A stretch of 34,439 bases of DNA from Puniceicoccaceae bacterium K14 (GTDB lineage: Bacteria; Verrucomicrobiota; Verrucomicrobiia; Opitutales; Opitutaceae), in contig JAKYXN010000057.1 of NCBI GenBank assembly GCA_022538095.1, forward strand, positions 1 to 34,439. The letters run 5' to 3'. The notes beneath the pieces are model-generated. The model was not told where the DNA came from. It saw only the letters and a list, made by a program, of their open reading frames with translations, and did not search any database. This document shows, piece by piece, positions 1-7,710 of the stretch. The translations under genes and the position numbers were made by a program. Every line of letters begins with the position of its first letter. Position 1 is the first letter of the stretch.

Positions 1-87
1 TATTATGGCTCTGTGAAGCGAAAGCTTGATAACCCACGAAAGCCATGGGGGCAAACACTCCTCCTAGCAGAGGCTCGAGACCATTAA
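1..87 (+). CDS. C-terminal end of an unknown protein (partial)
   Basis: Frame 1 is open from the first base to a TAA at 85-87 and gives 28 residues, ending LLLAEARDH. The frame is rich in Lys, Arg and Pro (KRKLDNPRKPWG) and reads like the tail of a real protein, but the piece is too short to assign to a family. It ends 8 bases before the first possible start of the integrase, so the two may be co-transcribed. Confidence 0.4.
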   Translation, partial: YYGSVKRKLDNPRKPWGQTLLLAEARDH

Positions 88-95
88 GATTCTAA

Positions 96-1390
96 ATGGC
101 ACGTTATATCATTAATGTCTTTTGCATCATGTTTACCGTTCCAACTGAGCTAAAAACTAAATATTCCGAAGAGCTGAATCTTCGCAAACTGAGTGCAGCT
201 AAACGTTCCGCGTACATGAAATGGCTCAGGTATTACTTAGACTACTGCCACAAATACCACCACCGCTTTAAAGATCCAGATAGCTTGGCAGCCTTTACCC
301 TTAAATTATCGGAGAAGGGTCAATCTAAAGCGCAACAGTTCGAGGCGGCAGTGGCCTTGAAAATTTATTTCGAGCTGGTTAAAAAAAAGGAGGGCTTACT
401 CACAGGCAAAGCTCAAAAAGCATTGGGAGACGACTGGGACCTAATCTTAGAAAAATTGAAGAAGAGCATTCAAACGCTCCACTACTCCCCGAGCACTCTC
501 AATACCTATAGCATGTGGGCTATCCGCTTCCGGGACTTCCTCATCTCGGAGGGGAAAACGGCGAGCACGTGCGCTCAGGACGCAGCCGACTTTTTCACTT
601 ATCTGGCTAACAAACGAAAAGTAGCTGCCAGTACGCAAAACCAAGCGTCGCCCTGTTGTTCTTGTTTACCAAAGTGCTGAAGCGCGAATACGAAGGCTTT
701 GAGGGCGTACAACGGGCCAAAACATCAAACTTCATACCGACGGTCTTGTCTCGCGAAGAAATCGATGCTGTTATCCGCAAGTTAAAGCATCCCTTTAGCC
801 TTATCGTAAAAATGCAATTCGGGTGCGGGCTCAGGCTAGCGGAATCGGTTAACATCCGTTTGAATTGTTTAGATTTCGAGAACGGGATTTTGACCATCCA
901 TGATGGCAAAGGAAAAAAGGATCGAACAGTCCCCCTTCCCAAATGCTTGGAATTTGAACTCAAGCAACAAATCGAGAGGGCAAAGAACCTACACAGAGAG
1001 GATGTAGCAGCTGAGTTCGCTGGAGTCTTTATGCCCAGCGCCGTATCCGGCACGTATAAGCAAGCTGCCAAAGACTTGCCATGGCAGTGGCTGTTTTCCG
1101 CTTCTACCTTGACGTATCTGCCCGAAGAAAATGAATACAAACGCTATCACACTCACGAAAAGCATGTATCCAACGCTATTCGAACCGCTGCTCGCGAAAT
1201 TGAAATGATGAAGCGTGTGACCGCGCACACCTTTCGCCACAGCTTCGCCAGTCACCTCCTGCAGAATAATTTCGACATTCGTACGATTCAACAACTAATG
1301 AGGCATGGCAGTATCAAGACAACAATGCGTTACTTGCATACCGTGCCCGTGGCCTCAATCAAAGAGCCGATGAGCCCCCTGGACCTTTGA
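96..1390 (+). pseudogene. intI: integron-type tyrosine recombinase, broken by a one-base frameshift
   Basis: Two overlapping frames together make one tyrosine recombinase. The first (96-680) holds the SAM-like N-terminal DNA-binding domain; the second (656-1390) holds the catalytic domain. The frame breaks near 647/648: adding one C after GCG would restore QALALLFLFTKVLKREY, the usual family sequence. The catalytic set is intact: Arg in CGLRLAES, Lys in DGKGKKDRTVPL, HTFRHSFASHLL, the His of LMRHGS and Tyr in TTMRYLHTV. The stretch GVFMPSAV...WQWLFSAS...KRYHTHEKHV between the KDR and HTFRH motifs matches the extra domain of integron integrases (IntI) rather than phage or XerC/D enzymes. The C-terminal SPLDL is also typical. 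ATG at 129 (MFTVPTEL) may be the true start. No attC-like array is visible nearby. It could be a real pseudogene or a sequencing error. Confidence 0.85.
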
Positions 1391-1414
1391 GTTCATTTAA
1401 CCTTTGCGGTAAGC

Positions 1415-1437
1415 GTCTGATCGACGATCAGACCTAC
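1415..1437 (-). repeat. GTAG-headed palindrome (REP-like), single
   Basis: On the minus strand a GTAG tetranucleotide (CTAC at 1434-1437) precedes a perfect palindrome, GTCTGATCG-A-CGATCAGAC (1415-1433, 9-bp arms, one-base centre). GTAG followed by a hairpin is the known layout of REP sequences mobilised by RAYT transposases. It lies between the convergent integrase and glycosyltransferase genes. No T-tract follows, so it is not a standard terminator. Confidence 0.55.
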
Positions 1438-1505
1438 ACTCAAATCAAGCGTAGTCAAATAAAACCTACAGCTCAAAAAGCTAAACGACTAAAAGCCTCT
1501 CTCAA

Positions 1506-2699
1506 TCACTTCTTCCCGTGGGCGTTGATTGCGCCTTGATAGATACCTTCTAGCAAATCTCCGATCTCTTGGATGTCGTGCGTCTGCGCCAAGCGGGTTG
1601 CAGCAGCACTCTGCCTTGCAAGCACTTCCTTATCCGTCATGAATTGATGCATTGCATCGGCCATTCCCTTAACATCGTCTGGCTCAAATAGCAGGCCGTT
1701 GTCGCCGTGGTCGATGAGTTCCGGGATTCCCTTCGCTCTTGGAGCAACCATTGGCAAACCAAAGGCCATAGCTTCCAACATACTCACCGGCTGATTCTCC
1801 GTCTTGCTCGCAGTTACGAATACGTCGCCAAGCAACGGATAGTTCTCCGCCATCAGTCGACTGCGCTCAACCCGTCCGGTTCGAATAACCGCCGATTGGA
1901 TACCCAGCTCGGCGACCTTTTGGTCAATCGCTTCGTCATCAGGGCCATTGCCTACAATAACGAATTTCACGCTCGAATCAGTAGCGAGCACACGCTTAAA
2001 CGCTTCCAGAGCAACTGGGATAGATTTCTCCGGCGAAATCCGACCGATGTAGATAAAAGCAAACCCATCGATGCCCATCGACTTGCGAAACTCGGCGATT
2101 TCCTCGGCAGGACGGATCTTCACCCGCTCGATTCCATTGGAGAGAACAGTTGCTTCCGTCGAAAGCCCACGCTCAACCAAATGGTCGCGCACCGACTTCG
2201 ACGGGCTGACAATATGGCTACAGCGGTTAAAAAAAGTAACTGACCACTTCCACATCGCTGTCCGCGTAAATGACCAATTGGGAATATTGAGCTGTTTCAG
2301 ATAATCTGGCTCTGCAAAAAACGTGTGGAATGTCCCGATCACAGGCACTTTTTTCCAACGCCCGAGAAGCATGCCTTCGAGACCGCAGCCAAATTCCGTA
2401 TGTACATGAATCAAGTCTGGCGGCTGCTTGCGCAGGCGACGGTAAGTATAAATGAAAAGCGGCAAGGCAAAGCGAAGCTTGGGGATCTTTCGAATGGGAA
2501 TCGAAACCGGCAGACTCAGTACGCTCACCGAACTATCGAGCCCCGGAACATTATCATTTGCCGTACGATCCTTGGGCCTAGGATGAAAAATGCTTACCTC
2601 ATGCCCACGACGAGCCAGCTCGTTTGCTTGGTTAAGCACCGCCGAGCTAACGCCAGAAATATAGGGCAAGAAACTATCGGTAAAAAGGCAGATCCTCAT
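1506..2699 (-). CDS. GT4-family glycosyltransferase
   Basis: This 397-residue cytoplasmic or membrane-associated retaining glycosyltransferase has the GT-B fold of family GT4. The N-terminal half opens with MRICLFTDSFLPYISGVS and the glycine-rich acceptor loop, and holds HVHTEFGCG and GTFHT. The C-terminal nucleotide-sugar domain has GRISPEKSI (219-227, basic Arg/Lys pair) and the EX7E motif, E301 to E309, in TENQPVSMLEAMAFGLP. The closest known types are bacterial mannosyl- or glucosyltransferases acting on lipids (diacylglycerol or phosphatidylinositol), but acceptor and sugar cannot be read from sequence. ATG at 2699 was preferred over an in-frame TTG at 2729 because it gives the classic N-terminus. 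It follows holA on the same strand after about 80 bases. Confidence 0.85.
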   Translation of the reverse strand: MRICLFTDSFLPYISGVSSAVLNQANELARRGHEVSIFHPRPKDRTANDNVPGLDSSVSVLSLPVSIPIRKIPKLRFALPLFIYTYRRLRKQPPDLIHVHTEFGCGLEGMLLGRWKKVPVIGTFHTFFAEPDYLKQLNIPNWSFTRTAMWKWSVTFFNRCSHIVSPSKSVRDHLVERGLSTEATVLSNGIERVKIRPAEEIAEFRKSMGIDGFAFIYIGRISPEKSIPVALEAFKRVLATDSSVKFVIVGNGPDDEAIDQKVAELGIQSAVIRTGRVERSRLMAENYPLLGDVFVTASKTENQPVSMLEAMAFGLPMVAPRAKGIPELIDHGDNGLLFEPDDVKGMADAMHQFMTDKEVLARQSAAATRLAQTHDIQEIGDLLEGIYQGAINAHGKK

Positions 2700-2782
2700 C
2701 TCAAAACGCCAACATATGCGGTTTGCCAATTAATGGGGCAACGAAAAACCTCTCACTCTAGACTAACTTTCCGGGCAATACA

Positions 2783-3889
2783 CTAGCTCAGGCACCGAAT
2801 AGCCATAGTTCTCAATGCATCTTCCTGCTCATTCGGACGTTCCACGATTTCCTCAAACGCTCGAATAAACTCCTGCTGATGATCAATCAAACGCTTCAAG
2901 CTTGGTAACTTGGATTCGCCCGCCAGTTTGCCCATATACCACAGGTTTTGTGTGAACACGTTGAAATTACTCTTCTTATTTAGACCATCATAGAACGACG
3001 CGTATTTAGCAGCCGCTTTTTCAAAACCGGGTTTTGCAATACCGCGAGGCCCAACCTGTATTTCACCGCCATCGACTAGCGAACGGATTTGAATCAACAA
3101 ACGATTTCGATTCTGCAAGGACGCTATCACCGGACGTGCATCGTTGCCTGCAAAGAAGTGCCGACGAAGCGCATCCAAGGTCCATGTGAGGTTTCGAGAA
3201 AAGAAGGCTTCAGTCGACTCAAAGAAATCACCCTCGCCGAAATTGGGTGTAAGCTGCTCGATCAATTTAGAAGTAATCGTCGCACCCTCTTCCCCAAGAT
3301 AAGTCGCAAGCTTGCGTATTTCCTCCAACAATAAACGCGAATTACCGTTTACCTTACTGATAAGGACCTCCACTGCTTGGCGGTCGATCGAGACCTTCAT
3401 GCTCGCGCATTCATCCTTCATGACCTCAATAAGAGCCTCGGCCCCCTTGCCTTTGGAGTCCATCCCGCCCGTTGCAAGATAAGTGCCCCCTTTTTCAAGC
3501 CATTTGGCAAAACGTTTACGACGATCAACCGGCGAGGCTGTTATCAAAACGCCCACTTCATCGGGATTAATTCCTTCGAGAATCTCACGTAAATCATCAC
3601 AGGCCTTTTGCGTCGTTTCCGAACGACCCAGAACATTATCAGCCATAAACGAAACAGACTTTAGCCAGACCACCCGACGGCCACCAAAGAGCCCCATTGT
3701 TTGAACCGCATCTCGAAACGAGTTTACTGCCTGTTCCACTTCATCTACCTTACCCACGTACCCATTGATAACTTCCTGTGAGAAATCATCGCTCACGCCG
3801 GAGCAAAGCTCTGCCCAGGTTTCCTTAGCAACACGGCTCACTAAGAAATCATCAGGTCCGGCAACAAATGTATAACGAGGCAAAGACAT
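2783..3889 (-). CDS. holA: DNA polymerase III delta subunit
   Basis: At 368 residues this has the usual HolA length. The delta subunit is the clamp-loader part that opens the beta clamp. It begins MSLPRYTFVAGPDDFLVSRV, where the delta family normally has its Gly-x-(D/E)-x-(F/Y)-L motif. The middle part carries the AAA+-like lid (MKVSIDRQAVEVLISKVNGN, then LLLEEIRKLATYLG). The C-terminal collar follows (ALRRHFFAGNDARPVIASLQ). Delta lacks a working Walker A, and none is seen here. The sequence is diverged but the domain order fits. Nothing marks it as unusual. It is transcribed on the minus strand ahead of the glycosyltransferase. Confidence 0.85.
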   Translation of the reverse strand: MSLPRYTFVAGPDDFLVSRVAKETWAELCSGVSDDFSQEVINGYVGKVDEVEQAVNSFRDAVQTMGLFGGRRVVWLKSVSFMADNVLGRSETTQKACDDLREILEGINPDEVGVLITASPVDRRKRFAKWLEKGGTYLATGGMDSKGKGAEALIEVMKDECASMKVSIDRQAVEVLISKVNGNSRLLLEEIRKLATYLGEEGATITSKLIEQLTPNFGEGDFFESTEAFFSRNLTWTLDALRRHFFAGNDARPVIASLQNRNRLLIQIRSLVDGGEIQVGPRGIAKPGFEKAAAKYASFYDGLNKKSNFNVFTQNLWYMGKLAGESKLPSLKRLIDHQQEFIRAFEEIVERPNEQEDALRTMAIRCLS

Positions 3890-3984
3890 AAGCGACTTAT
3901 CAAAACGATCCCAAAATAAGTTTAAAGAGATTTATACCACAACACCTCAAATGACCCCTTTTTTATTGAAACTAACTCAAATTC

Positions 3985-4037
3985 GTAGGGCCTCAGCTTG
4001 CTGAGAGCCAAGTAGCCAATCAACTCCCCCTCCCTAC
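3985..4037 (+). repeat. GTAG-headed palindrome with a decayed partner (REPIN remnant)
   Basis: This is the only clear structure in the 334-base gap between holA and the next gene. GTAG at 3985 leads into GGCCTCAGC-TT-GCTGAGAGCC (to 4009), a hairpin with one bulge. The same 25-base unit, one base different, recurs at 22339-22363. A CTAC at 4034-4037 in the opposite sense suggests an inverted partner, but the partner's hairpin is not preserved. The rest of the gap is AT-rich; I see no convincing promoter, RNA or ORF in it, although the divergent promoters for holA and the 4224 gene must lie there. Confidence 0.6.
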
Positions 4038-4223
4038 AGCGCCCAGTAAACCGTTCGTTCATGAGAACTTAGCTAAGATTGGAAAATAAATATAAAATCT
4101 GATCGATCCGGCCTATTTGTAAAACAATCAGTTTGCAATCCCCTCCTCACTGAAGAAAACCATTATTCCTCCAAAACACTGTATTCACGCCCTGGATAAA
4201 CAATTGTCCACGAATCTGAATAA

Positions 4224-4844
4224 ATGACTCAACAAGAACTACCTGGACTTTCTACCTTCTTTTCTGGGCCTGACCTGCTTTCCAAGCAGTCCGGCAAGAA
4301 TCGTCGCGTACTCGGGAGCTCCTTGAACTACTTGGTCGATCTTCTTGAGTCCAACAACCTGCCCTTTGGCGACCTCGAGCTATTTCGACGCCAACACGCC
4401 CGCTACCTCGACTTGGAAAAAAGTAGCTCTATTGACTGCTTGACCGCCGTCAAAGAATGGGCTGCCACGCGCTTCAAACCGGAGTGGCTTTCCTGGAATA
4501 TAGAATCCAACAAAAAAGAGCTCTCAAAGCTTCGCGACACCGAGCTCACCCCGGAGCTAATCGCATCCATCGACGACGTCATGCTCATAATCCGCATGTG
4601 CCGCAAATTGGAAAAAATCGAGATCACCGTATCCACTGCCAGTAATGGCATCTGCTTCGCTATCGCCTTTCTCGGAAAATTCCGACAAGAAGAATTACGC
4701 CTGATCGAAGACGCTGGCCTCAACTTTTCGCTTACTTCGTGCTCTGACTCGAAAAACATAAAAACTCGCATCAACTGCGAACTGGAAAAGACCGAGCTCC
4801 GAGCCACCGCACTCTACAAAACGCATTCCCTTACTCCCGTCTAA
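4224..4844 (+). CDS. hypothetical protein, 206 residues
   Basis: I do not recognise this protein. It starts MTQQELPGLSTFFSGPDLLS and has no signal peptide or membrane segment. It is mostly charged and helical, with a run of acidic/basic heptad-like helices in the middle (SNKKELSKLRDTELTPELIASI). The C-terminal part looks like a small alpha/beta module (ITVSTASNGICFAIAFLGKF). It ends 57 bases before moeA on the same strand, so it may share a transcript with the molybdenum cofactor genes, but nothing in it shows a role there. Codon use resembles its neighbours, so the reading frame is probably real. Confidence 0.6.
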   Translation: MTQQELPGLSTFFSGPDLLSKQSGKNRRVLGSSLNYLVDLLESNNLPFGDLELFRRQHARYLDLEKSSSIDCLTAVKEWAATRFKPEWLSWNIESNKKELSKLRDTELTPELIASIDDVMLIIRMCRKLEKIEITVSTASNGICFAIAFLGKFRQEELRLIEDAGLNFSLTSCSDSKNIKTRINCELEKTELRATALYKTHSLTPV

Positions 4845-4901
4845 GGCCTCGCGCAAAACTGCGCTTGCCCCCAAGCAGTAGGTCCTCTATCGACTCGCTT
4901 C

Positions 4902-6113
4902 GTGATTTCAGTCGAAGAAGCAGAAAAACTGATTAGCGATAATCTCGATTCCCTCCCAACGGAAACCCTCCTACTCGAACAATCTTTGGGGCGCACCTTA
5001 CGTGAGCCTCTCTTGGCCGACCGAGAGCTACCTCCTTTCAATCGAGCCACGCTCGACGGTATCGCTATAGATTCCTCAGCATTCTCGCTCGGCAAGCATT
5101 CTTTCCCCATCGTCGGCATCGCAGCCGCAGGAACTGCCCCAAAAACGCTACACGACTCCAATACCTGTTTCGAAATAATGACCGGAGCTCCGCTGCCCGG
5201 TGGAACCGACGCCGTCATCCGCGTCGAAGATATTTCAATACAAGACGGCACTGCAACAGTGAGCACAACCACCGAAGTAAAACCTGGACTGGGCGTCCAC
5301 CCAGCTGGGTCCGATTGTCGCCAGGGACAAATACTTCTCAAACCAGGACGCACGATCACTGCCAAGGAAACAGCTATAGCAGCCTCTATCGGAAAAACAA
5401 AAGTAGTTGTTTCTAAACTACCTACAATCAACATCGTCTCCACCGGCAACGAACTAGTCGAAATCAGCGACACCCCGCTACCTCATCAAATTCGAAGATC
5501 CAACGACTCCACCCTAGCAGCAGCCCTCATATCCTCAGGCTTCTCAAACACAAGCAAGCACCACCTACCCGATGACAAAGCAATCGTCGAAAATTCGGTA
5601 GCCACCCTCCTACAAAATTCCGACGTTTTGGTGATCGCTGGCGGGATTTCAAAAGGGAAATACGACTACCTTCCCAATGCTCTCAAAGAAAATGGAGCGG
5701 AGATGGTTTTTCAATGGGTCAGTCAACGCCCCGGAAAACCGTTATGGTTTGGCATCTACGAACGCGGTGGAAAACGCATTCCCATCTTCGCCTTACCTGG
5801 AAACCCCGTATCCTCTTTTACCTGCCTCCATCGCTATGTGATTCCTGCATTGGCGAAAATGGCACAGACTCACGAAGCTCCGCAGACACATATCAAGCTC
5901 AAGCAATCATATAGCTTTAAAGCTCTGCTGTCTCTATTTCTTCCCGTATCAGTGGCAACCGACAACGACGGAACGCTTTGGGCGACGCCATTGCCTTTTA
6001 ACACATCCGGTGACTTCATTTCCGTCGCTCAAACGTCTGGCTTTATACAATTGCCAAAAGATCAAGTCGACTTCGAGGTGGGTAGTGTTCATCGCTATTT
6101 TCCCTGGTCCTGA
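4902..6113 (+). CDS. moeA: molybdopterin molybdenumtransferase MoeA
   Basis: MoeA inserts molybdate into adenylated molybdopterin, the last step of molybdenum cofactor synthesis, in the cytoplasm. The 403 residues match the family length. Seen in order: the N-terminal helix (MISVEEAEKLISDNLDSLPTE), the conserved block PFNRATLDGIAID, then GAPLPGGTDAVIRVED, and GLGVHPAGSDCRQGQ. The MoCF-type domain follows with STGNELVEI, IRRSNDSTL and VIAGGISKGKYDYLPNAL, then QRPGKPLWFG and the substrate-site sequence LPGNPVSSF. The final beta-barrel domain ends the protein. The start is a GTG. It is first in a compact group: moaC begins 3 bases after its stop, moaD overlaps moaC, and moaE follows. The group is probably co-transcribed. 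Confidence 0.95.
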   Translation: MISVEEAEKLISDNLDSLPTETLLLEQSLGRTLREPLLADRELPPFNRATLDGIAIDSSAFSLGKHSFPIVGIAAAGTAPKTLHDSNTCFEIMTGAPLPGGTDAVIRVEDISIQDGTATVSTTTEVKPGLGVHPAGSDCRQGQILLKPGRTITAKETAIAASIGKTKVVVSKLPTINIVSTGNELVEISDTPLPHQIRRSNDSTLAAALISSGFSNTSKHHLPDDKAIVENSVATLLQNSDVLVIAGGISKGKYDYLPNALKENGAEMVFQWVSQRPGKPLWFGIYERGGKRIPIFALPGNPVSSFTCLHRYVIPALAKMAQTHEAPQTHIKLKQSYSFKALLSLFLPVSVATDNDGTLWATPLPFNTSGDFISVAQTSGFIQLPKDQVDFEVGSVHRYFPWS

Positions 6114-6116
6114 ATT

Positions 6117-6596
6117 ATGAATTCGTTCACACACTTAGATGGAAAACAGCAACCACACATGGTGGATGTTTCCGAAAAACAAATCACTCGCCGCACCGCG
6201 AAAGCTCAGGCCATCGTCAAATTGGGCAAAGAGGTCATGGCGGCCTTTGATGGCAATGACATCCAAAGCAAGAAAGGCCCCGTCTTCCACACCGCAATTC
6301 TAGCCGGTATTCAAGGAGCCAAAAAAACAAGTGATCTCATCCCCCTTTGTCATCCACTTCCCCTCACGAAGTGTCACATAACCATTGATAAAATGGACAA
6401 CGAACGCATAAGAATCGAAGCCGAAGCTATCACCGATGGCAAGACAGGCGTTGAGATGGAAGCTCTTTCCGCCGCGAGCGTAGCTGCCCTAACGCTCTAC
6501 GATATGTGCAAAGCAATCAGCAAAGCCATTGTAATAGAAAACATCGCCCTCCAAGAAAAAACGGGGGGCAAAAGCGGAGACTACAAAGCCCAATGA
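6117..6596 (+). CDS. moaC: cyclic pyranopterin monophosphate synthase MoaC
   Basis: MoaC converts the MoaA product (3',8-cyclo-GTP) to cyclic pyranopterin monophosphate, as a hexamer in the cytoplasm. All 159 residues follow the family. The pyrophosphate-binding and active-site regions are SKKGPVFHTA (Lys52/53), LIPLCHPLPL (His79) and TGVEMEALSAAS followed by LYDMCKA (Asp129, Lys132). These correspond to the catalytic Lys51, His77, Asp128 and Lys131 of the E. coli enzyme. Its stop overlaps the moaD start as ATGA. MoaA, the partner that acts just before it, is not in this window. Confidence 0.96.
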   Translation: MNSFTHLDGKQQPHMVDVSEKQITRRTAKAQAIVKLGKEVMAAFDGNDIQSKKGPVFHTAILAGIQGAKKTSDLIPLCHPLPLTKCHITIDKMDNERIRIEAEAITDGKTGVEMEALSAASVAALTLYDMCKAISKAIVIENIALQEKTGGKSGDYKAQ

Positions 6597-6832
6597 GCAT
6601 AGACATCCAATACTTCGCCATTTTGAAAGATCAAAGCGGACTCTCAAGCGAGACCTTGACAGAACCCTACAAAGATCCAGCTGCTGCCTACCAAGCCCTA
6701 CGCGAGAAGCATAATTTCACGCTCAGACAAGAGAACCTAAAGGTGGCCATCAACGATGAATTCGCCAACTGGGATACCCCTCTCAAAGAAGGCGATTCTC
6801 TGGTTTTCATTCCACCGGTTGCTGGAGGCTAA
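6593..6832 (+). CDS. moaD: molybdopterin synthase sulfur-carrier subunit MoaD
   Basis: MoaD is the small ubiquitin-like subunit of molybdopterin synthase. It carries sulfur as a thiocarboxylate on its C-terminal glycine and docks into MoaE. The 79-residue product starts MSIDIQYFAILKDQSGLSSE and ends VFIPPVAGG, the required Gly-Gly tail. An upstream in-frame start exists, but ATG at 6593 gives the standard N-terminus and overlaps the moaC stop by four bases (ATGA), pointing to translational coupling. moaE starts 7 bases after its stop. Confidence 0.93.
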   Translation: MSIDIQYFAILKDQSGLSSETLTEPYKDPAAAYQALREKHNFTLRQENLKVAINDEFANWDTPLKEGDSLVFIPPVAGG

Positions 6833-6839
6833 CAACCTT

Positions 6840-7262
6840 ATGAGTTTTCGCATAACTGAAACGCCAATCGACACAGACGCACTCAAATCTAAGCTGGAGC
6901 ATCCAAAATCCGGAGCTTGCTTAGTTTTCGAAGGATGGGTGCGCGACCACAATGATGGCAAAAGCGTCGATCGCTTAGAATACTCCGCCTACAAAGCCCT
7001 GGCCAATAAGGAAGGACAGCGTATCATAGAAGAGGCCAAACAGAAGTTTGATATCGAGCTCGCATTCTGCGAACACCGAATTGGAACCCTGGAAATCGGA
7101 GATATGGCTGTTTGGGCTGGCGTGAGTTCTGGGCACCGTGGCTCGAGCTTCGATGCTTGCCGCTATATCATAGATGAAGTTAAGGCCCGAGTCCCCATTT
7201 GGAAGAAGGAGCACTACGCCGAGGGAACGACCGATTGGATAAATTGCGCCTCCACCCCTTAA
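6840..7262 (+). CDS. moaE: molybdopterin synthase catalytic subunit MoaE
   Basis: MoaE is the large subunit of molybdopterin synthase, which transfers two sulfurs from MoaD to the pterin. The 140-residue product has the family blocks GACLVFEGWVRDHNDGKSV, LEYSAYKALA, CEHRIGTLEIGD and VWAGVSSGHRGSSF (the anion-binding His99-Arg100 pair). VPIWKKEHYAEG carries the active-site lysine region. ATG at 6840 was chosen over an in-frame upstream start inside moaD because MSFRITETPID is the usual family start. The gene closes the Moco cluster. Confidence 0.95.
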   Translation: MSFRITETPIDTDALKSKLEHPKSGACLVFEGWVRDHNDGKSVDRLEYSAYKALANKEGQRIIEEAKQKFDIELAFCEHRIGTLEIGDMAVWAGVSSGHRGSSFDACRYIIDEVKARVPIWKKEHYAEGTTDWINCASTP

Positions 7263-7305
7263 GCTTACACTGCTTTCACCGATTCGTTCTATTAGAGTCA
7301 ATAGA

Positions 7306-7572
7306 ATGGAATACCTCGAAAAACTTTATCTATCAATAGAACCTCTCTTTGAGAAGGAATGGTTCCCCTATCTCAAAACGTTCTTGATAGTTGTCTTGAT
7401 TATTTCCGTTTACCAAACAGTTAAACGACTGCCAAAGCTCGCAATGTACCCCATCCTATTTGCAGGGTCTATAATCTTGTTGATGACTTGGGTTTATAAC
7501 CGAAACGAACCCGCTCTAATAAGCCCTCTAATCGACTTCTTATCCTACTGGTTTCCATCAAAACTCGTATAG
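7306..7572 (+). CDS. small membrane protein, 88 residues
   Basis: This is not a family I recognise. It has two predicted membrane helices, roughly residues 26-40 (FLIVVLIISVYQTV) and 46-64 (MYPILFAGSIILLMTWVY), joined by a short basic turn (KRLPKL). An amphipathic N-terminus comes before them. It starts 43 bases after moaE on the same strand and could be on that transcript, but membrane placement does not suggest a Moco step. A real gene is likely from its hydrophobic pattern and position, though short. Confidence 0.5.
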   Translation: MEYLEKLYLSIEPLFEKEWFPYLKTFLIVVLIISVYQTVKRLPKLAMYPILFAGSIILLMTWVYNRNEPALISPLIDFLSYWFPSKLV

Positions 7573-7658
7573 TCGCAAAGCCGCAGGATCATTTACGCAA
7601 AAGACTGTAAATCCTATCAAAATCAAGCAGATTTGTGGCTGATTTATTGTATTAGCGC

Positions 7659-7688
7659 TTGATGAGGCTCTCTCCCATTCATTATATC
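7659..7688 (+). promoter_or_regulatory. possible sigma-70-type promoter for gnd
   Basis: TTGATG (7659-7664) and TATATC (7683-7688) are 18 bases apart and lie 22 bases upstream of the gnd start. Both hexamers are imperfect, so this is a by-eye candidate only. Confidence 0.25.
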
Positions 7689-7710
7689 CCTCTCTCTAAT
7701 CCGAAAAGAC

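Noticed and set aside
1391-1505. attC or attI site next to the integron-type integrase
   Set aside because: No RYYYAAC/GTTRRRY pair; the only palindrome is the GTAG-headed one.
1707-2304. Plus-strand open frames inside the glycosyltransferase
   Set aside because: They are antisense to a clear GT4 gene and match nothing.
4851-4864. GCGCA-AAAC-TGCGC hairpin before moeA as a possible Moco riboswitch
   Set aside because: The arms are only five bases and none of the conserved Moco riboswitch layout is visible.
4841-5473. 210-residue open frame on the minus strand opposite moeA
   Set aside because: It is antisense to a well-conserved moeA, is low in complexity and resembles no family.
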